Shown here: piece after piece, positions 21,294-33,048 of the stretch | Numbering within the stretch: the stretch's first letter is position 1 | Layout: every line of letters begins with the position of its first letter | Source of the DNA: Suillus spraguei | Taxonomy: Eukaryota > Basidiomycota > Agaricomycetes > Boletales > Suillaceae | Direction: 5' to 3' | DNA: 64,000 nucleotides | Assembly: GCA_016800925.1 (NCBI GenBank) | Contig: JABCPU010000265.1 | Coordinates: 30,409-94,408 of the forward strand | Made by a program: the position numbers and the translations under genes | The notes under the pieces: generated by a model | What the model was told of the DNA's origin: nothing | The model's input: the letters and a program-made list of their open reading frames with translations, nothing else | Databases searched by the model: none

Positions 21294-22660
21294 GTGCCTT
21301 CCCCCATGAAATCGGCACTTTCCGATTGGAAGATTGAGGAGAACGTCCTCTATTTTAAGAATCGCGCTTATATTCCGCCGGCGCATCGCTCCGATATCCT
21401 GAAAAGGTATCATGATCATCCTACCGCGGGACACCCCGGTAGATTCAAAACTGAAGAACTCGTCAAACGAGAAGCCTGGTGGCCTGCAATGGGCTCTTAT
21501 ATTCGGAAATACGTTGAGGGTTGCGCCCTTTGTCAGCAAATGAAAGCGGATACTCATCCCGTTCGACCCCCGCTCACGCCATTCCTTCGTCGGCTGTTCG
21601 CCCGTTCTCCCAAGTCTCTGTCGATCTTATCACTGACCTCCCTGTCTCTGGAGGCTTTGACAGTATCATGGTCGTGGTAGACCATGGCCTTACGAAGGGG
21701 GTAATTATTATCCCTTGTTTGAAAACTATCACGTCAGAAGGTGTGGCCAAGCTATTTTTAAAACATGTTACCGACGATTTGGACTCCATGACAAAGTTAT
21801 CTCGGATCGAGGACCGCAATTCCTATCTCGCTTCTCAAAGGAACTTGCCCGACTTCTCGACTACGTCATCGCTCCATCCACGGCTTACCACCCGCAGACT
21901 GATGGTCAAACGGAAAGGCTCAATCAAGAACTTGAAACATATCTACGCATTTATTGCGCAACAACCCTGAAGATTGGGTAGAACACTTACCAATCGCCGA
22001 ATTCGTCCACAACCACCGAAAACACGATGCAAGGAATGCATCACCCTTCTATTTGATGATGGGATATGAACCACGCGCCATCCCCATCTGATCCCGATTC
22101 ATCCGTCCCCGCAGCAGAAGATCGAGTACGATCTCTGCAGAAGATAAGAGAAGAAGCAATCGCCTGTCACAACATTGCATGCAGACAATGGCCGAACGAT
22201 CCCGAGGAGATAAGTACATCCCATGGAAGATCGGAGATAAGGTTTGGCTATCTGCCGCTAATCTTAGACTAAACTCCCATCAAGGAAACTGGCCCGAAAC
22301 GATACGGACCTTTCCCGATCATCGATGTCTTATCCCCATCACGTTCACGCTCAAACTCCTCCGCAATGGAAGATTCACCCACGTTCCATGCTTCTGTCTT
22401 ATCATCCTATAGCGAAACAGACGTACACGGACCGAATTTCCCTGAACCACCACCTGACATCATCGAAGAAGAAGAAGAATATGAAATCGAAGCGATTCTT
22501 TCTCACAAAGGAACCGGCAATCGCCGACGTATCTCGTTTCCTGGAAAGGATATCCATCGGGAGATAACGAATGGCTCCCAGAAAAGAATTGAAGAACTCC
22601 GCTCGAATCTGAATGCTTATAAGAAGCAACATGCCTCTGATATTCTCAGTCAATCAACCG
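21294..22660 (+). pseudogene. pol: Integrase and chromodomain region of pol, frameshifted
   Basis: The zinc-binding HHCC domain is recognisable by GHPGRFKT and CALCQQMK. The catalytic core gives [10 protein letters not shown] with the first Asp, ISDRGPQF with the second, and [15 protein letters not shown] around the Glu. GDKVWLS and PPQWKIHP mark the C-terminal domain. Then YEIEAILSHKG and, in another frame, YLVSWKGYP and NEWLP show a chromodomain, which in chromoviruses directs insertion to heterochromatin. At least three frameshifts are present. Confidence 0.85.
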
Positions 22661-22694
22661 CATTAGCACTTGATCAACTACCAACAACATTGAA

Positions 22695-24153
22695 ATGTCT
22701 TTCCCCACTGCCTACATTACACCCGTCGTCGCTGCCACCAATGACTCCAACTCCGAAGCAGAACAATACGGAACCCTTACGCAGAAATCGATAACCAATC
22801 CTACATCGAAGCCGCCATCCTCTGTGAGGGACATGCCCTCGAAATCGACAGAATTCTCACCGAAAGAGGTGCCTTCCCCGCTCGACTCATTGTTAACATC
22901 ATCCGCACTGCAGCCCTTATCGAACCACCGCTAAAGAAACTACTGAACCACACTCCGTCACCGTTTCATTCATCTCCAAAAACGCATTCGTGCTTACGCT
23001 ATGCTGTTGCTTCCCGATTCTTTTAAGGATGATGTTGAAGAAGCTATTCACATCATTGCCGAACGTCGAGCAGGCGTTGCTCGACCTCCCTCTCCGCAAA
23101 GAGATACGCCGCTTCCTGTTCCAGCACCCGCTTCTTCGCGTATCTATTCTAATCTTGACGCCTTTACTGGCCTATACACTGCTGTGCAAGAAATTGGGCA
23201 ACTCACCGACACAGTCGTCGATACCATCCAGCAATCAGTCGCTGAGACCAGAGCAGCCAGAAACCTAGTAGAAGAAGCCATCGCTGACTTACAACAAACG
23301 CAAGATGATCTTGCGTCTCCTAGAACCCCATCCCCTATCGAACAATCAACTTCTTCACTTCCCGCCACGGTCACTCTTGATTGCCCTGATTGGCTGTACG
23401 AGCCCTGCACAGAAGAGCAGTTAAGGCAGCTAAACTATTGGGTATCCCCGCCACCGAGTTAGTAACACTCGGCCCTCGACTTCGCGACCTTCATATCCAT
23501 CCCCCCATGTCCATCCCATCGTCATTCGGTCCTATGGACCCCATTTCACCAGTCTTAGTAAAAGACTTCGGTATCACTTCCCCTTCTTCCCCACCGAACT
23601 TCTTGCAGTGCTGAGCGTGCAGTCACCCCGGACCTTCCCGAATCAGCATACACATTGTCCTCCACTCAACAGGCACAACTTAAGCGGCAGAACACCCTTG
23701 CCTTAAAACGTATGACGAAGAAGAAGGGAAAGAAACGCGCCAGATCCACCAGTCCTACGCCCATCATTTCTCCGTCCCCCCTACGCAAAGTCACTCTAAC
23801 CCTGACGAGAACATGAAATGCCGACCTGTGGCTTACTAGGACATCGTCAAAAGAATGTGCGGAATATCAGTGCAAGGTTTGCAGATATTGGTCGCCACTC
23901 ATTGTCCCTCTACTGCCCTAACCGAGTTGGGCCTCCTCCTTTCGAGTTAACTTGGAAAGATGAGGGATTCTACGACGCACTTCGTGCTTGGGAAAAGCAA
24001 CTTGACGATGAACGTATTCAACGAGAAAAGAAGAAAGATTCTAAGCGTCGCGCTGGTCTGGAAGAAGCCAAGTATATGATGAGTGGGTCGTTTGCTGATG
24101 AAGATTACGAGTTTAGCGATGACCCCATCTACTATGCGAACCAAAGTGATTGA
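22695..24153 (+). CDS. Extra ORF region after the integrase
   Basis: Two frames are long: 23001-23462, rich in Ser/Pro, with a helical Glu/Ala stretch (AETRAARNLVEEAIADL), and 23818-24153, ending in a Lys/Glu-rich coiled stretch and acidic tail. Around 23825-23920, two frames together give a cysteine/histidine pattern starting CGLLGH and including CKVCRYW and YCPN, like a zinc-binding domain. Frameshifts separate the parts. Chromoviruses usually end soon after the chromodomain, so this is additional coding sequence of unknown role. Confidence 0.55.
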
Positions 24154-24186
24154 AAGCCGGTGACTTTCAGTGTAAAACGGGGGTAA

Positions 24187-24654
24187 TGTTACAATCGTAC
24201 GTGCCCCTATTCATTTCCTTCTCCTTTACCTTGTATATTACGTAACTGAACTCTGACTCATATGCTCAACGCATCTGTACTATAGTTGCCTTCCTTCTTT
24301 GGATACGCACTTACGTTCTCACGCCTCCTTGGTCTGTGCGCACATATTGGCCTATTTAAGCACAGTGTACTTGTAGTAGATTCCCTACTTTAATCTTACT
24401 GGGTTTTACCTGGAATCTCCTTCGCTTAGGTCTCCAACCTAAGTCGTCTTGAATCGTTTCTAAGTCTAAGCACTCCTTAGCCTTAGTCTCTATTCTCGCA
24501 GATACCTCTTGACTTTCCTTGAGGCTGAACCCTTGATCGTACTCGGAACGCGTTCCTTGTACTTTCACCTTGTCTCTTTGGACATTGTAAGAACTCCCAG
24601 CAGACCGTCTGTGTCTTTTCACTGTCGCTGGTGACGCCACCCCAGTTCGTAACA
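24187..24654 (+). repeat. 3' LTR of the chromovirus
   Basis: It begins TGTTACAATCG and ends GTTCGTAACA. It differs from the 5' LTR at scattered sites and by a few short deletions, including around 24505 and 24575. The element is therefore not brand new. Confidence 0.92.
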
Positions 24655-24949
24655 TAAGGAGTGCTTAGACTTAGAGACGATTCAAGACGACTTAGGTTGG
24701 AGGCCTAAGCGAAGGAGATTCCAGGTAAAACCCAGTAGGATTAAAGTAAAGAATCTACTACAAGTACACTGTGCTTATATAGGTAAATATGTGCACACAG
24801 ACCAGGTAACCGTGAGAAAGTAACTGCGTATCCTAATAAGGAAGGCATGTGTTGTACAGATGCATTGAGCATATGAGTCAGAGTCATGTGACATGATATA
24901 CAAGTAAGAAGATAAAGGGAAATGAATAGGGGCACGTACAACTGTAACA
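24655..24949 (-). mobile_element. Truncated inverted LTR of the same family
   Basis: This is the reverse complement of roughly the first 295 bases of the LTR, ending in TGTAACA at 24949. The remaining part is missing; it abuts directly on the 3' LTR of the chromovirus. The junction is a rearrangement or nested insertion point. Confidence 0.85.
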
Positions 24950-25515
24950 AGATGGGCGAGAAGGGCATTGGTCTCTGCTGTGTTCCACTGTGCCTTTGCT
25001 TCACCTGGGGTAGTTGTTACAGTCGTACGTGCCCCTATTCATTTTCCCTTTATACTCTTACTTGTATATCCTGTCACATGACTCTGACTCATATGCTCAA
25101 TGCATCTGTACAACACATGCCTTCCTTATTAGGATACGCAGTTACATTCTCACGGTTACCTGGTCTGTGCGCATATATCTACCTATTTAAGCACAGTGTA
25201 CTTGTAGTAGATTCCCTACTTTAATCTTACTGGGTTTTACCTGGAATCTCCTTCGCTTAGGTCTCCAACCTAAGTCGTCTTGAATCGTCTCTAAGTCTAA
25301 GCACTCCTTAGTCTTAGTCTCTATTCTCGCAGAACCTCTTAGACTTGTCTTTGAGGCCAAACCCTTGATCATACTTGGAACACGTTCCTTGTACTCTCAC
25401 CTTGTCCTCTTCTGGGCATTGTAAGAACTTCTCAGCAGACCGTCTGTGTTTTTTCACTGTCGCTGGTGACGCCATCCCAGTTCGTAACAGTAGTGGTAGA
25501 TGGTTCAGTAGCCAT
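24950..25515 (-). pseudogene. N-terminus of a Myb/SANT-like Harbinger partner, split by an LTR
   Basis: On the minus strand an ATG at 25515 opens MATEPSTTTP. The frame continues, after removing the LTR and one GTAGT, into GEAKAQWNTAETNALLAHL. The Trp and following helix resemble the start of the Myb/SANT-like domain of PIF/Harbinger partner proteins. It is then cut off by the inverted LTR at 24949. Only about 30 residues remain. Confidence 0.5.
25015..25489 (+). mobile_element. Solo LTR with perfect target duplication
   Basis: It is 475 bases, beginning TGTTACAGTCG and ending GTTCGTAACA. It is flanked by GTAGT on both sides (25010-25014 and 25490-25494). It is a clean solo LTR of the chromovirus family. 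Confidence 0.93.
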
Positions 25516-27950
25516 AAGGACAGTAGTAAATTGGCCACAGATAGATATAGCAACGACGACCAATGAGTAGATCACCTTGTGGAGGTGAGGATCGATCCAA
25601 TCCATCTTGGGTGCTGGTCAGTAGGTGAGGAAGGTTCGAGCTCTGCCTTGTTTCTGCTTGGTCGAGAGAATGTGCTGAGAGAACTCATTTTGAGATGTTG
25701 GCAAATACACCCCAACATCGAGTTGCCGAACTGACTCAAAAGTCCTACCACTACTCAACTGACCATTTTTGATGTTTTGAGTCTTTGAGTTTCCCATACC
25801 CGATTTCTTATCTATTCTACTTCCTCAACACTCAATTCTTGATGGATCTTTCTGAAAATATAAATGTATGGTATTATATATATTTTAAATGCAGTCCAGG
25901 TTTCTGATCATCAAAATTCGATGTTTTGAAGGTATGGGCCCCTTATCAGTAGAAATATCAAGTATAGACACAATCTCAAACATCCGGCTCATTTTAAGCT
26001 GATCTTTGTCATGAAAAGCAAGTAAATATGCTATATCAATTATTTATGAACATGTTGGATCATGGATGCAAGGGTAGAGTGGTTAGAAAATATTAAAAAT
26101 GCGACTTTGTCCAATTGTGCTCCTGCAGATGAATGCTTTAGGTTTTCTGTGTTAGCTAAGTTATATATATACTCTAAATATGAGTAGAAATGGACCCCTC
26201 ACAAGAGTTGAGGTCTGGTCCTATAGGAAAAAAATTGACAGGGGGCAAACCACCAGGAGAGGGTGGCTGCACTACACAACAGGATCTTGTCATATAGTCC
26301 TAAACTCCTGAGACATTGTTTCTATTTTTAAATAGGTGTTGGGGATCCTTTGACCAAGTCTATCCACCCAAAAATAATCAAATGGGATGTTTTTCTGTAT
26401 ATGTACTATATCTATTGGTGCAGGACGTCTCAGGAGGTCAAATAAAGATGGGAATCTCTTCAAATATGTTACTAAACATGTTCTAGATGTCCTAGATCAC
26501 ACACCTATCAAAGGGACAAAAATGCGAAAGTGTTCTGTGCCCCAGGTTATGTTGAAAGAGACCTGGAGGAGGAGCAAGCACACAAATAAACAAAAAGTGG
26601 TCTATTATATTACATTATACACATATATGCCAAACTACTACTTATATATGAAGAGAAACCTATTGTGGTGTGGTGGTGAAGCTGCAGTGAGGTAGGGTGT
26701 GAGAATAATTGATATTGTGGAGATTTCCAAAAATGGGCGATGTTTTTGGTGTTGTGGGGTATTCCCACAGTAGGTGGGGGTGTAAGACTATCATGGGAAT
26801 GGCCTGACAGGATCCTCCACTGATATATCAGACGTCAATTATGCACCACAGTAATCTATGTATCACACTTTCATTATAACTATAGGTATTTGATGTATCA
26901 TTCTTACAGTATGGCCTGCAAAATGTAGGATAAGACCGCCACAGTCACTATGAACGGACTTACTAAGATTTACTCGGTTTCGGAATACTTTGGGAGGAGT
27001 TGCTGGGGTCCATGGATGACTAAATAGCACGTACCTTGTTTTCGGAAGCTTTGGGGAGCTGATCTGTTTCGGAACAGTAACAGGGCACCTACGACTCTGG
27101 CCGTGTTTGGATTATATCTGGTATGGAATCACAGTGAAAATTGACAATGCATTTACCGTAAATACTTGGTGTCGTTCAGATCCAGCCTTCAGGTCAACGA
27201 CAATTTGAATGGAAAATTCATTGCACCACTGAATGCTACTTATGATAATACAACTTATATTTTGATCAAGATAGGCGGCGGTGTCAAAGCGTTCACATGA
27301 TCGATGAAGGAGTGAATGAGTAGAGGCCAGAGCGTGATGCGGCGATAGGTCGACTCAGGGCATGTTTGTGATTCGAGAGTGGTGTAAACAGTGGATTGAT
27401 TGGATAAGTTAGAATCTGGAACACACAAAGGGAAATGAGGTTTGTCGAACGAAGAGGTTGAACTGACTCGAGACGTACAAGGATATTCAGAGGAGTGAGC
27501 AGCAGCCCGCGGGCGCAGTATTGGGGAGGAGACGCCGCGTTAGCGAACGAATAGCTGTTGGAACTAGTAACGCCGCCATCACGAGGCTGGGCTCGATGCT
27601 CGTACCCTGAAGTGACGCAACTTTTAGGAACCGAGAATCTTCGGACGGATAATGGGGAATCATCAATCACTCTGCTTCTAGTACTACCTCAATTGTTTGA
27701 AATGGGGATGCGGCGGGGAAGGGGAATGTACGAGAACAATATTTAAACCGGACGCGACCCGAGGAATGATTAGGTCAATAATGTATGTCAGTGGCACGTG
27801 CAGCGGTCCTACAGTGATTCGGAAGCATCCGACTCACCTGCATGAAAGAATGATCAGTGCCCGAAACGTAACCCCAAGACCAGACTCAAACAGAGCGTGG
27901 ATGCTGACTTCGGCCTATCTGAGGCTAGTAATGGAACTTTCCAAGTCAAC
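25516..27950. other. Long stretch without a supported gene
   Basis: AT-rich sequence with short frames only. The frames at 26387-26695 (+) and 27293-27670 (-) show no domain and no matching splice sites. From 27700 the base composition becomes more balanced, and the segment leads into a promoter. It may be old transposon remains. Confidence 0.4.
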
Positions 27951-27954
27951 GAGG

Positions 27955-27960
27955 TATAAA
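27955..27960 (+). promoter_or_regulatory. TATA box before the trefoil-like gene
   Basis: TATAAA lies 92 bases before the ATG at 28052. It is followed by a pyrimidine-rich leader typical of strongly expressed fungal genes. Confidence 0.6.
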
Positions 27961-28051
27961 GGTCGCAGCCTATCCTCAAGCTGCAGTCAGTTTCTTCACT
28001 TTCCATCAACAACCTTCTCTCAATCAATACTCACAGAATCTTCAATCAACC

Positions 28052-28669
28052 ATGAGCAACATGATCAAGTCCGGATTTCAACATCAACAATGTCCAGTAT
28101 TCAGGGCGGTACATCGTCATGTCAGGAAACAATGAGTTCGTCGGCCACGACGTTCCTGATACAGTACGTCATTACAGCGATGTTCTTCTCGTGCTAATTC
28201 GCGCCCATAGTTTTATGTCCATGTTGTGGAAGAGGTCTCGCATCTTGCGACTCTCAAAGACACTAAGACAGGCTTGTACCTTACGCTGGACCCGAAGGTT
28301 GGTCGGTTTGATGTTGACAGATGCGAGATTGCCGATAACGTGAAATCGTAGGACCACAAAGTTGTAGGCAGGACGGAGCCCCAGATTCTCCAGTTGTCCA
28401 GTGAGGACGGCGAGAAGTTTATGTGAGTGCAGTCTTTGGTCCCAATTGCATCAAGAACTCACTTGTGACCTTGATCCACAGTATCCATCCACAGGACGTA
28501 AACGAGGTGGCCTATCTCAAAGACGGCGGAAACTGGTCCTGGGTTTGTTTTCATTGCTGACCTTTCTTGGCTTTATTTATGACCGGTGTAATTCCAGATC
28601 TATGTCGGGCCAGCTCTCCAAGGTAATGAAAGCAAGTACTGGATGTTCGAAAGGGTGGACTGTGACTAG
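28052..28669 (+). pseudogene. Small beta-trefoil-like protein (inhibitor/lectin type), broken
   Basis: Four exons can be fitted: 28052-28163, 28211-28422, 28482-28542 and 28598-28669, all with GT...AG introns. The pieces read GRYIVMSGNNEFVGH, then HLATLKDTKTGLYLTL, then LQLSSEDGEKF, then YWMFERVD just before the stop. The Gly-Arg-Tyr opening and the Trp-x-Phe closing strand are like fungal beta-trefoil protease inhibitors and lectins of about 150 residues. A one-base excess near 28074 puts the ATG out of frame, and TAG at 28349 interrupts exon 2. I therefore call a pseudogene. The family assignment is inference. Confidence 0.6.
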
Positions 28670-29300
28670 GAATAGGTGTTTCGAAAGGCATGGAGACTTA
28701 GGTAGCAGCTGCCAGTTGCTGTTGCTGCAACCCGTCTGCTGGAGAATATTTGTATGATTAGCTCGCAGTGGTGATGTATGCAGGAGATGTTCGTGACTTT
28801 CCGTGGTTCGACAGTGGGATGTCCGAGTGTTCACCTCAGTCAGAGGTCTGCCACCTACCTCTCCCAACTTGCGTCCGTCTTATTGTTATCTGCGCTCTGC
28901 GTTCATCATTAGCCGTGTCCTCCTCCCACGCGCCTTGATAGGTCACGACTGAGCTTCTGCACGTCTCGCTTGATCGTGCACTTTGAGTCTTTAGACCCTC
29001 GCAGAGAAATACTGCGTCGTGCTCCTGCCAAGATTCGGATGTTAACGTCGCTGGATTAATCACTGGTCCTTCTCACAGATATCAGTAGGATGTCACCATG
29101 ACACCGGAAGGTGTACAACACACAATAAGGCGGGTCCTTTCGTTCAGATGCAGCACGTGTCCTGCATACCATCCGAAACACGAAGATGCATATTGATACC
29201 AGACGCTGATAGCTTCACTGGCATTGCTGAGTAGAACACCATACTGGAAATAATCAGTCTGTTTCACCTAAAGTCCATCACCGACTGTAGCCGACCTGCA
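28670..29300. other. No supported gene
   Basis: Only short frames in both directions (for example 28836-29063 and 29082-29267 on the minus strand) without recognisable domains. The region separates the trefoil-like gene from the first WD40 module. Confidence 0.4.
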
Positions 29301-29309
29301 TGTGCCCCA

Positions 29310-30325
29310 GGACTTTGTCAATGCCATTTCACTATCTCCCAATGAGCCCATCCTCGCAACTTCATCTTTGAAAAGATAGCACAACTATGGAATACCGAAA
29401 CCAATCAACCCATCAGAATACCACTTCACCATGAACACTTCATGAACTGCCTGACCTTTTCTGCAGATGGAAAGTTCCTCATCACCGGTTGCATAGACAA
29501 CCACCTATACATATGGGATGTTTCCGCTATCATCAAAGAAGCTGGCCTTCCGTCTGACATTGTAAGCTTCAATATACTTCATTCTCAATTACACTGACAA
29601 CGAATTATTCCCCCAGGTTGATTTACACCGCGATCAGCCTTAAAGATCAAAGGCGCTCCCCGAATATCTCCAGGTTTTTTCGACGATGCACTGCGAGAGG
29701 CTAATGTGCGTGATCTTCATCTATTATTTAGTGCTTTAACAAATATATTATCAGTTGCGCATTCGTCTGTCCCAATCCCGTGGGCCACATAATCACCCTG
29801 CTCCAGTGCTACATCGACACACCCTCAGTCCTTCCTCATTCTGGCGCCGCTCAAAGCGGGCAACTGAGCACGATACTCGATCTCGATTCCGACCTTTTAG
29901 CTCGACTTGGAACCTATCTGGTATCCTACGCAGAGGAGATGCATCGGACATCCAGTTGCAAGAGGTCAAGGTCCCTTACACAGCGGGAAAGCCTGTGCGT
30001 TCTTTCGTTTTTGCGGTTTCTTCTTTATCTCTGACTCATTGTCGTGCAGAGGAATTATCATGCTAAAAAGAAGGCTTCTAGCCCATCTCGACGTGCCAAT
30101 ACTCATACCACACGCTCTAACGCAGCAATCCAGAGCACCCCGCGATCATCACACGTACAGCAACCACATCTCACTGCCACTGCTTCACCACTTCTTGCCG
30201 TCGCTGGTACCGCACCAACAACAGGAACAGTCTCAAGTCCTCGTATTACCATTGGTGGATGGCGTGCTCATATTGTAGGCTGGCTTTGCTGCGTGCCCAT
30301 GCAGAACACAAACGATCAACCATAG
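29310..30325 (+). pseudogene. WD40-family gene, copy 1, 5'-truncated
   Basis: The last WD40 repeats are present: SLSPNEPILATSS and AQLWNTETNQP, then FSADGKFLITG and IWDVSAII. The tail exons follow: FFDDALREAN, then a block with SQSRGPHNH, FWRRSKRATE and YTAGKP, then a Ser/Thr/Ala-rich end and WLCCVPMQNTN before the stop at 30325. Deletions break the first tail exon near 29620-29650. At least five N-terminal repeats are gone, so no functional propeller is possible. The intact relative is at 31547. Confidence 0.8.
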
Positions 30326-30327
30326 CT

Positions 30328-30475
30328 TCGGGAGTGGTTTGATAGTGCGGTTGATTGGTTGGACTATGATAGTAAGGACATTCCTTTTACTTGCTTCAGC
30401 ATCCGTAATATGAACGAAGAAGCGTACAAAGGGCTGAGGAGGAATAGAAGGATCAAAAGATGGTGTGTGATGTAG
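30328..30475 (+). pseudogene. Terminal exon of an unknown gene, copy A
   Basis: An open stretch reads EWFDSAVDWLDYDSKDIPF and ends with YKGLRRNRRIKRWCVM and a stop. The same ending occurs at 37365-37420, where it closes a proline-rich gene. Only this last exon remains here. Confidence 0.55.
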
Positions 30476-31239
30476 ATAGAGACCTCAATGTTGTGTCGCA
30501 CAAATTATTCACTCCTCGAAGGGCCAATGCTATTGCGTATAACAGTATTTAGAATGAGGGAGGACTACATACGATAGCAAGAAGCAAAAGTGGAATGAAA
30601 TCTAGACCAGGAAGCGACATAAGGCAGATATTATGCAGGAGGTCTTGGGGCAAAATGAGGAAGATTGTATACAGTACGAGTTGGGTATAGGTGGCCAAAG
30701 CAGCGGGCTGTGAATGGCTCTATAGTCCCAGCCCTGAACATGCGACTGTATATCAGCACACCTATAAAGAGGGTTGAACAACCAATGCGGCATGATATAC
30801 CCCCTTGTTGCTGTCGCACCCTTTCAAGGTGCACGTAGCAATGAGACCAATGTCATTGTCCATAGACGCTTTGGATGCTATGCCTGAGATTGTCTCCGCA
30901 TAGCATCCCTCCCGCCACCGCCAAGCTCGATGGAATAATTCACACTTATCGACCTGGTCAATTGTAATAATCCGCAGGATCAAGGGACCGAACGAAGACT
31001 CAAACACGTGACCAGCATGGTCAGACAGCAAGTATGGCGACGAAAAAGGTGAAAACCTCGGCTTGGACGTTGAGAACAAGAATCGGAGAGAAGAGTATAA
31101 TGCGTCTAGTTGGACTCTTGAGGGAAATGCACTGCGACGGAATAGACACGAAGCCTGCAGAATTGGGTTAGCCCGGGAAATACAGCAATACACACTTGCG
31201 GAATTGCATGACCGCGATGGCGAGGGGTTAATTCAGATG

Positions 31240-31480
31240 AAGGACGTGAGTATATTGTGCAAAAAGAGCGTTGGGCGCTTAATCTGCACGGCGAACACTG
31301 AAGCTGTGAGTGGCTGTGACTGAACACGAGGATCGTGCAAGGACGCACGTGTAGAAAACTTAGACAACGACCTCCCTTCTGACTTGAATCTCTATCAGAC
31401 GAAACACACTCCGTCTTCAGTTCCGCCTTCGTCTTTCTGTGTACACATCAGGTATCTAGATTCAATGAGTAAGTGAAGGA
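31240..31480 (+). promoter_or_regulatory. WD40 family promoter/leader, copy 1
   Basis: This region is repeated at 38170-38400 and, detached, at 5505-5720. It includes CTTGAATCTCTATC and CGTCTTTCTGTGTACAC, and ends before the first in-frame ATG. It presumably carries the promoter of the WD40 gene. Confidence 0.5.
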
Positions 31481-31546
31481 CTCGTGTGGGATTTGGGGAG
31501 AGCTCAAATTATCACTGATCATCAAGCGAATTCTGAAACCAAAGTC

Positions 31547-33048
31547 ATGGGACATCCAGCCTCTGCAAAGCACAAGAACTCAACGACAATGCCTCAGCGA
31601 AAGATCGAAGTAAAGAACGGGATCAGCGAGATCCTACACCCACCTGGTGGACAGCAGATTATCACCTATTCAAGGTCGGATAGGTCACTTCGAGTGTGGG
31701 ACTTGGAAAAGGGCATGCAGGTTGGAGAGGAATGGGAGGATAAAGATGGTGGAATCATAGTTATGGCATTATCGCCGGACGCCAAGACCGTAGCAACTGG
31801 GAGTCGCGATGGCGTAGTGAAATTGTGGAACATCAACACGGGCAAGGTTATCAAGACGTTGACGGGGCATACAGAGGTAGTGCAATCTGTGTGCTGGAGT
31901 CCAGATGGAGGGCGAGTGGTGAGTGGAACCGTTTTGGGAACATTCAGAGTATGGGATGTCAAGAGCGGAGAAACTATCCTCGGACCAATCAATGCAGGGG
32001 AATACATCTTCGTGGTTTGCTACTCACCCGATGGCAAGATGATTGCCACGGGCGGGAGGGACCTGAGAATCTGGGATGCCAACACAGGCGAATTGTTCAA
32101 AACAATCGACCGTTATTGTCCATGCCTGGCATGGATCTTGGATGGAAAAACACTGTTTACCCATGAATCCAAAATTGACACAGCCACATGGACTGTTCTT
32201 GATATACGCCAAGGCGTGTCTGACAGTATTTCATTTTCTCCGAATGAGCGCATCCTTGCAACCACAGAATGCTTGGGCAAGACAGCGCAACTGTGGAACA
32301 CCGAAACCAACCAACCCATCGGAACACTACTTCACCATGAAAACTACGTGTTCTCCGCGACCTTTTCTACAGATGGAAAGTTCCTTGTCACTAGCTGCGA
32401 CGACGACGACGGCAACTTCGACGTATACACATGGGATGTTTCTGCTATCATCAAAGAAGCTGGCCTTCCGTCAAACATTGTAAGCTTCAATACACTTCAT
32501 CCTCAATTACACTGACAATAGATTATTCCTCCAGGTTGATGTTACACCACAACCAGCCTTAACGATCAAAGGTGTAACCCGAATACCTCCAGGGTTTTTC
32601 GACGATGCACTGCGAGAGGCTAATGTATGTGATCTCCATCCATTATTGAATGCTTTGACAAATACGTTGTCAGTTGCGCATTCGTCTATCCCAATCCAAT
32701 GGGCCACATCACTACCCTACCCCAGCATCACACCAATGCACCCTCGGTCTCTCTTCATTCTGGCGCCGCTCAAAGCGGGCAACTGAGCGCGACACCCAAT
32801 CTCGATCCCGACCTTTTAGCTGGACTTTGAACCTATTTGGTATGCTACGCAGACCAGATGCATCGGAAATCTACCTGCAAGAGGTCGAGGTCCCTTGCAC
32901 GGCGGGAAAGCCTGTGAGTTCTTTTTTCTTTTGTGTGGTTCTTCTTTATCACTGACTCATTGTCGTGCAGAGGAATTATCACGCTGGAAAGAAGAAAGCT
33001 GTTAGCTCATCTCGAGCTGCCAATACTCGTACTACACAACTAATGTAG
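31547..33048 (+). CDS. WD40-repeat protein, copy 2 (nearly intact)
   Basis: Four exons are clear: 31547-32479, 32535-32624, 32674-32913 and 32971-33048. ATG 31589 is an alternative start. The first exon holds about seven WD40 blades, with endings such as LRVWDLE, VKLWNIN, FRVWDVK, LRIWDAN, AQLWNTE and YTWDVS, enough for one propeller. Later exons give FFDDALREAN and a basic Arg/Ser-rich tail (FWRRSKRATERDTQSRS). A one-base shift at about 33041 makes TAG at 33046; the family tail continues in another frame to 33249 (WLCCVPVQNTNGQ). WD40 proteins are scaffolds. In Agaricomycetes such proteins are often linked to NACHT-type receptors, but no NACHT domain is seen here. Confidence 0.85.

Larger units (their letters stand above)
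17057..24654 (+). mobile_element. Ty3/gypsy chromovirus, near full length
   Basis: The 7.6 kb element has two LTRs of 475 and 468 bases and an internal order gag, protease, RT, RNase H, integrase and chromodomain, which defines a chromovirus. An additional ORF region lies between the chromodomain and the 3' LTR. A purine-rich stretch ending ACGGGGGTAA just before 24187 is the likely polypurine tract. The flanking five bases (GAGTG left, TAAGG right) do not match, so the ends were rearranged after insertion. Pol carries several frameshifts, so the element is not autonomous as sequenced. Confidence 0.9.

Noticed and set aside
17052..24659. Target-site duplication for the chromovirus
   Set aside because: The five bases on each side (GAGTG and TAAGG) differ; the right flank is a rearranged LTR.
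24741..25224. Two mirror-image frames with the same peptide
   Set aside because: They arise because inverted and direct LTR copies face each other; LTRs of this family do not code.
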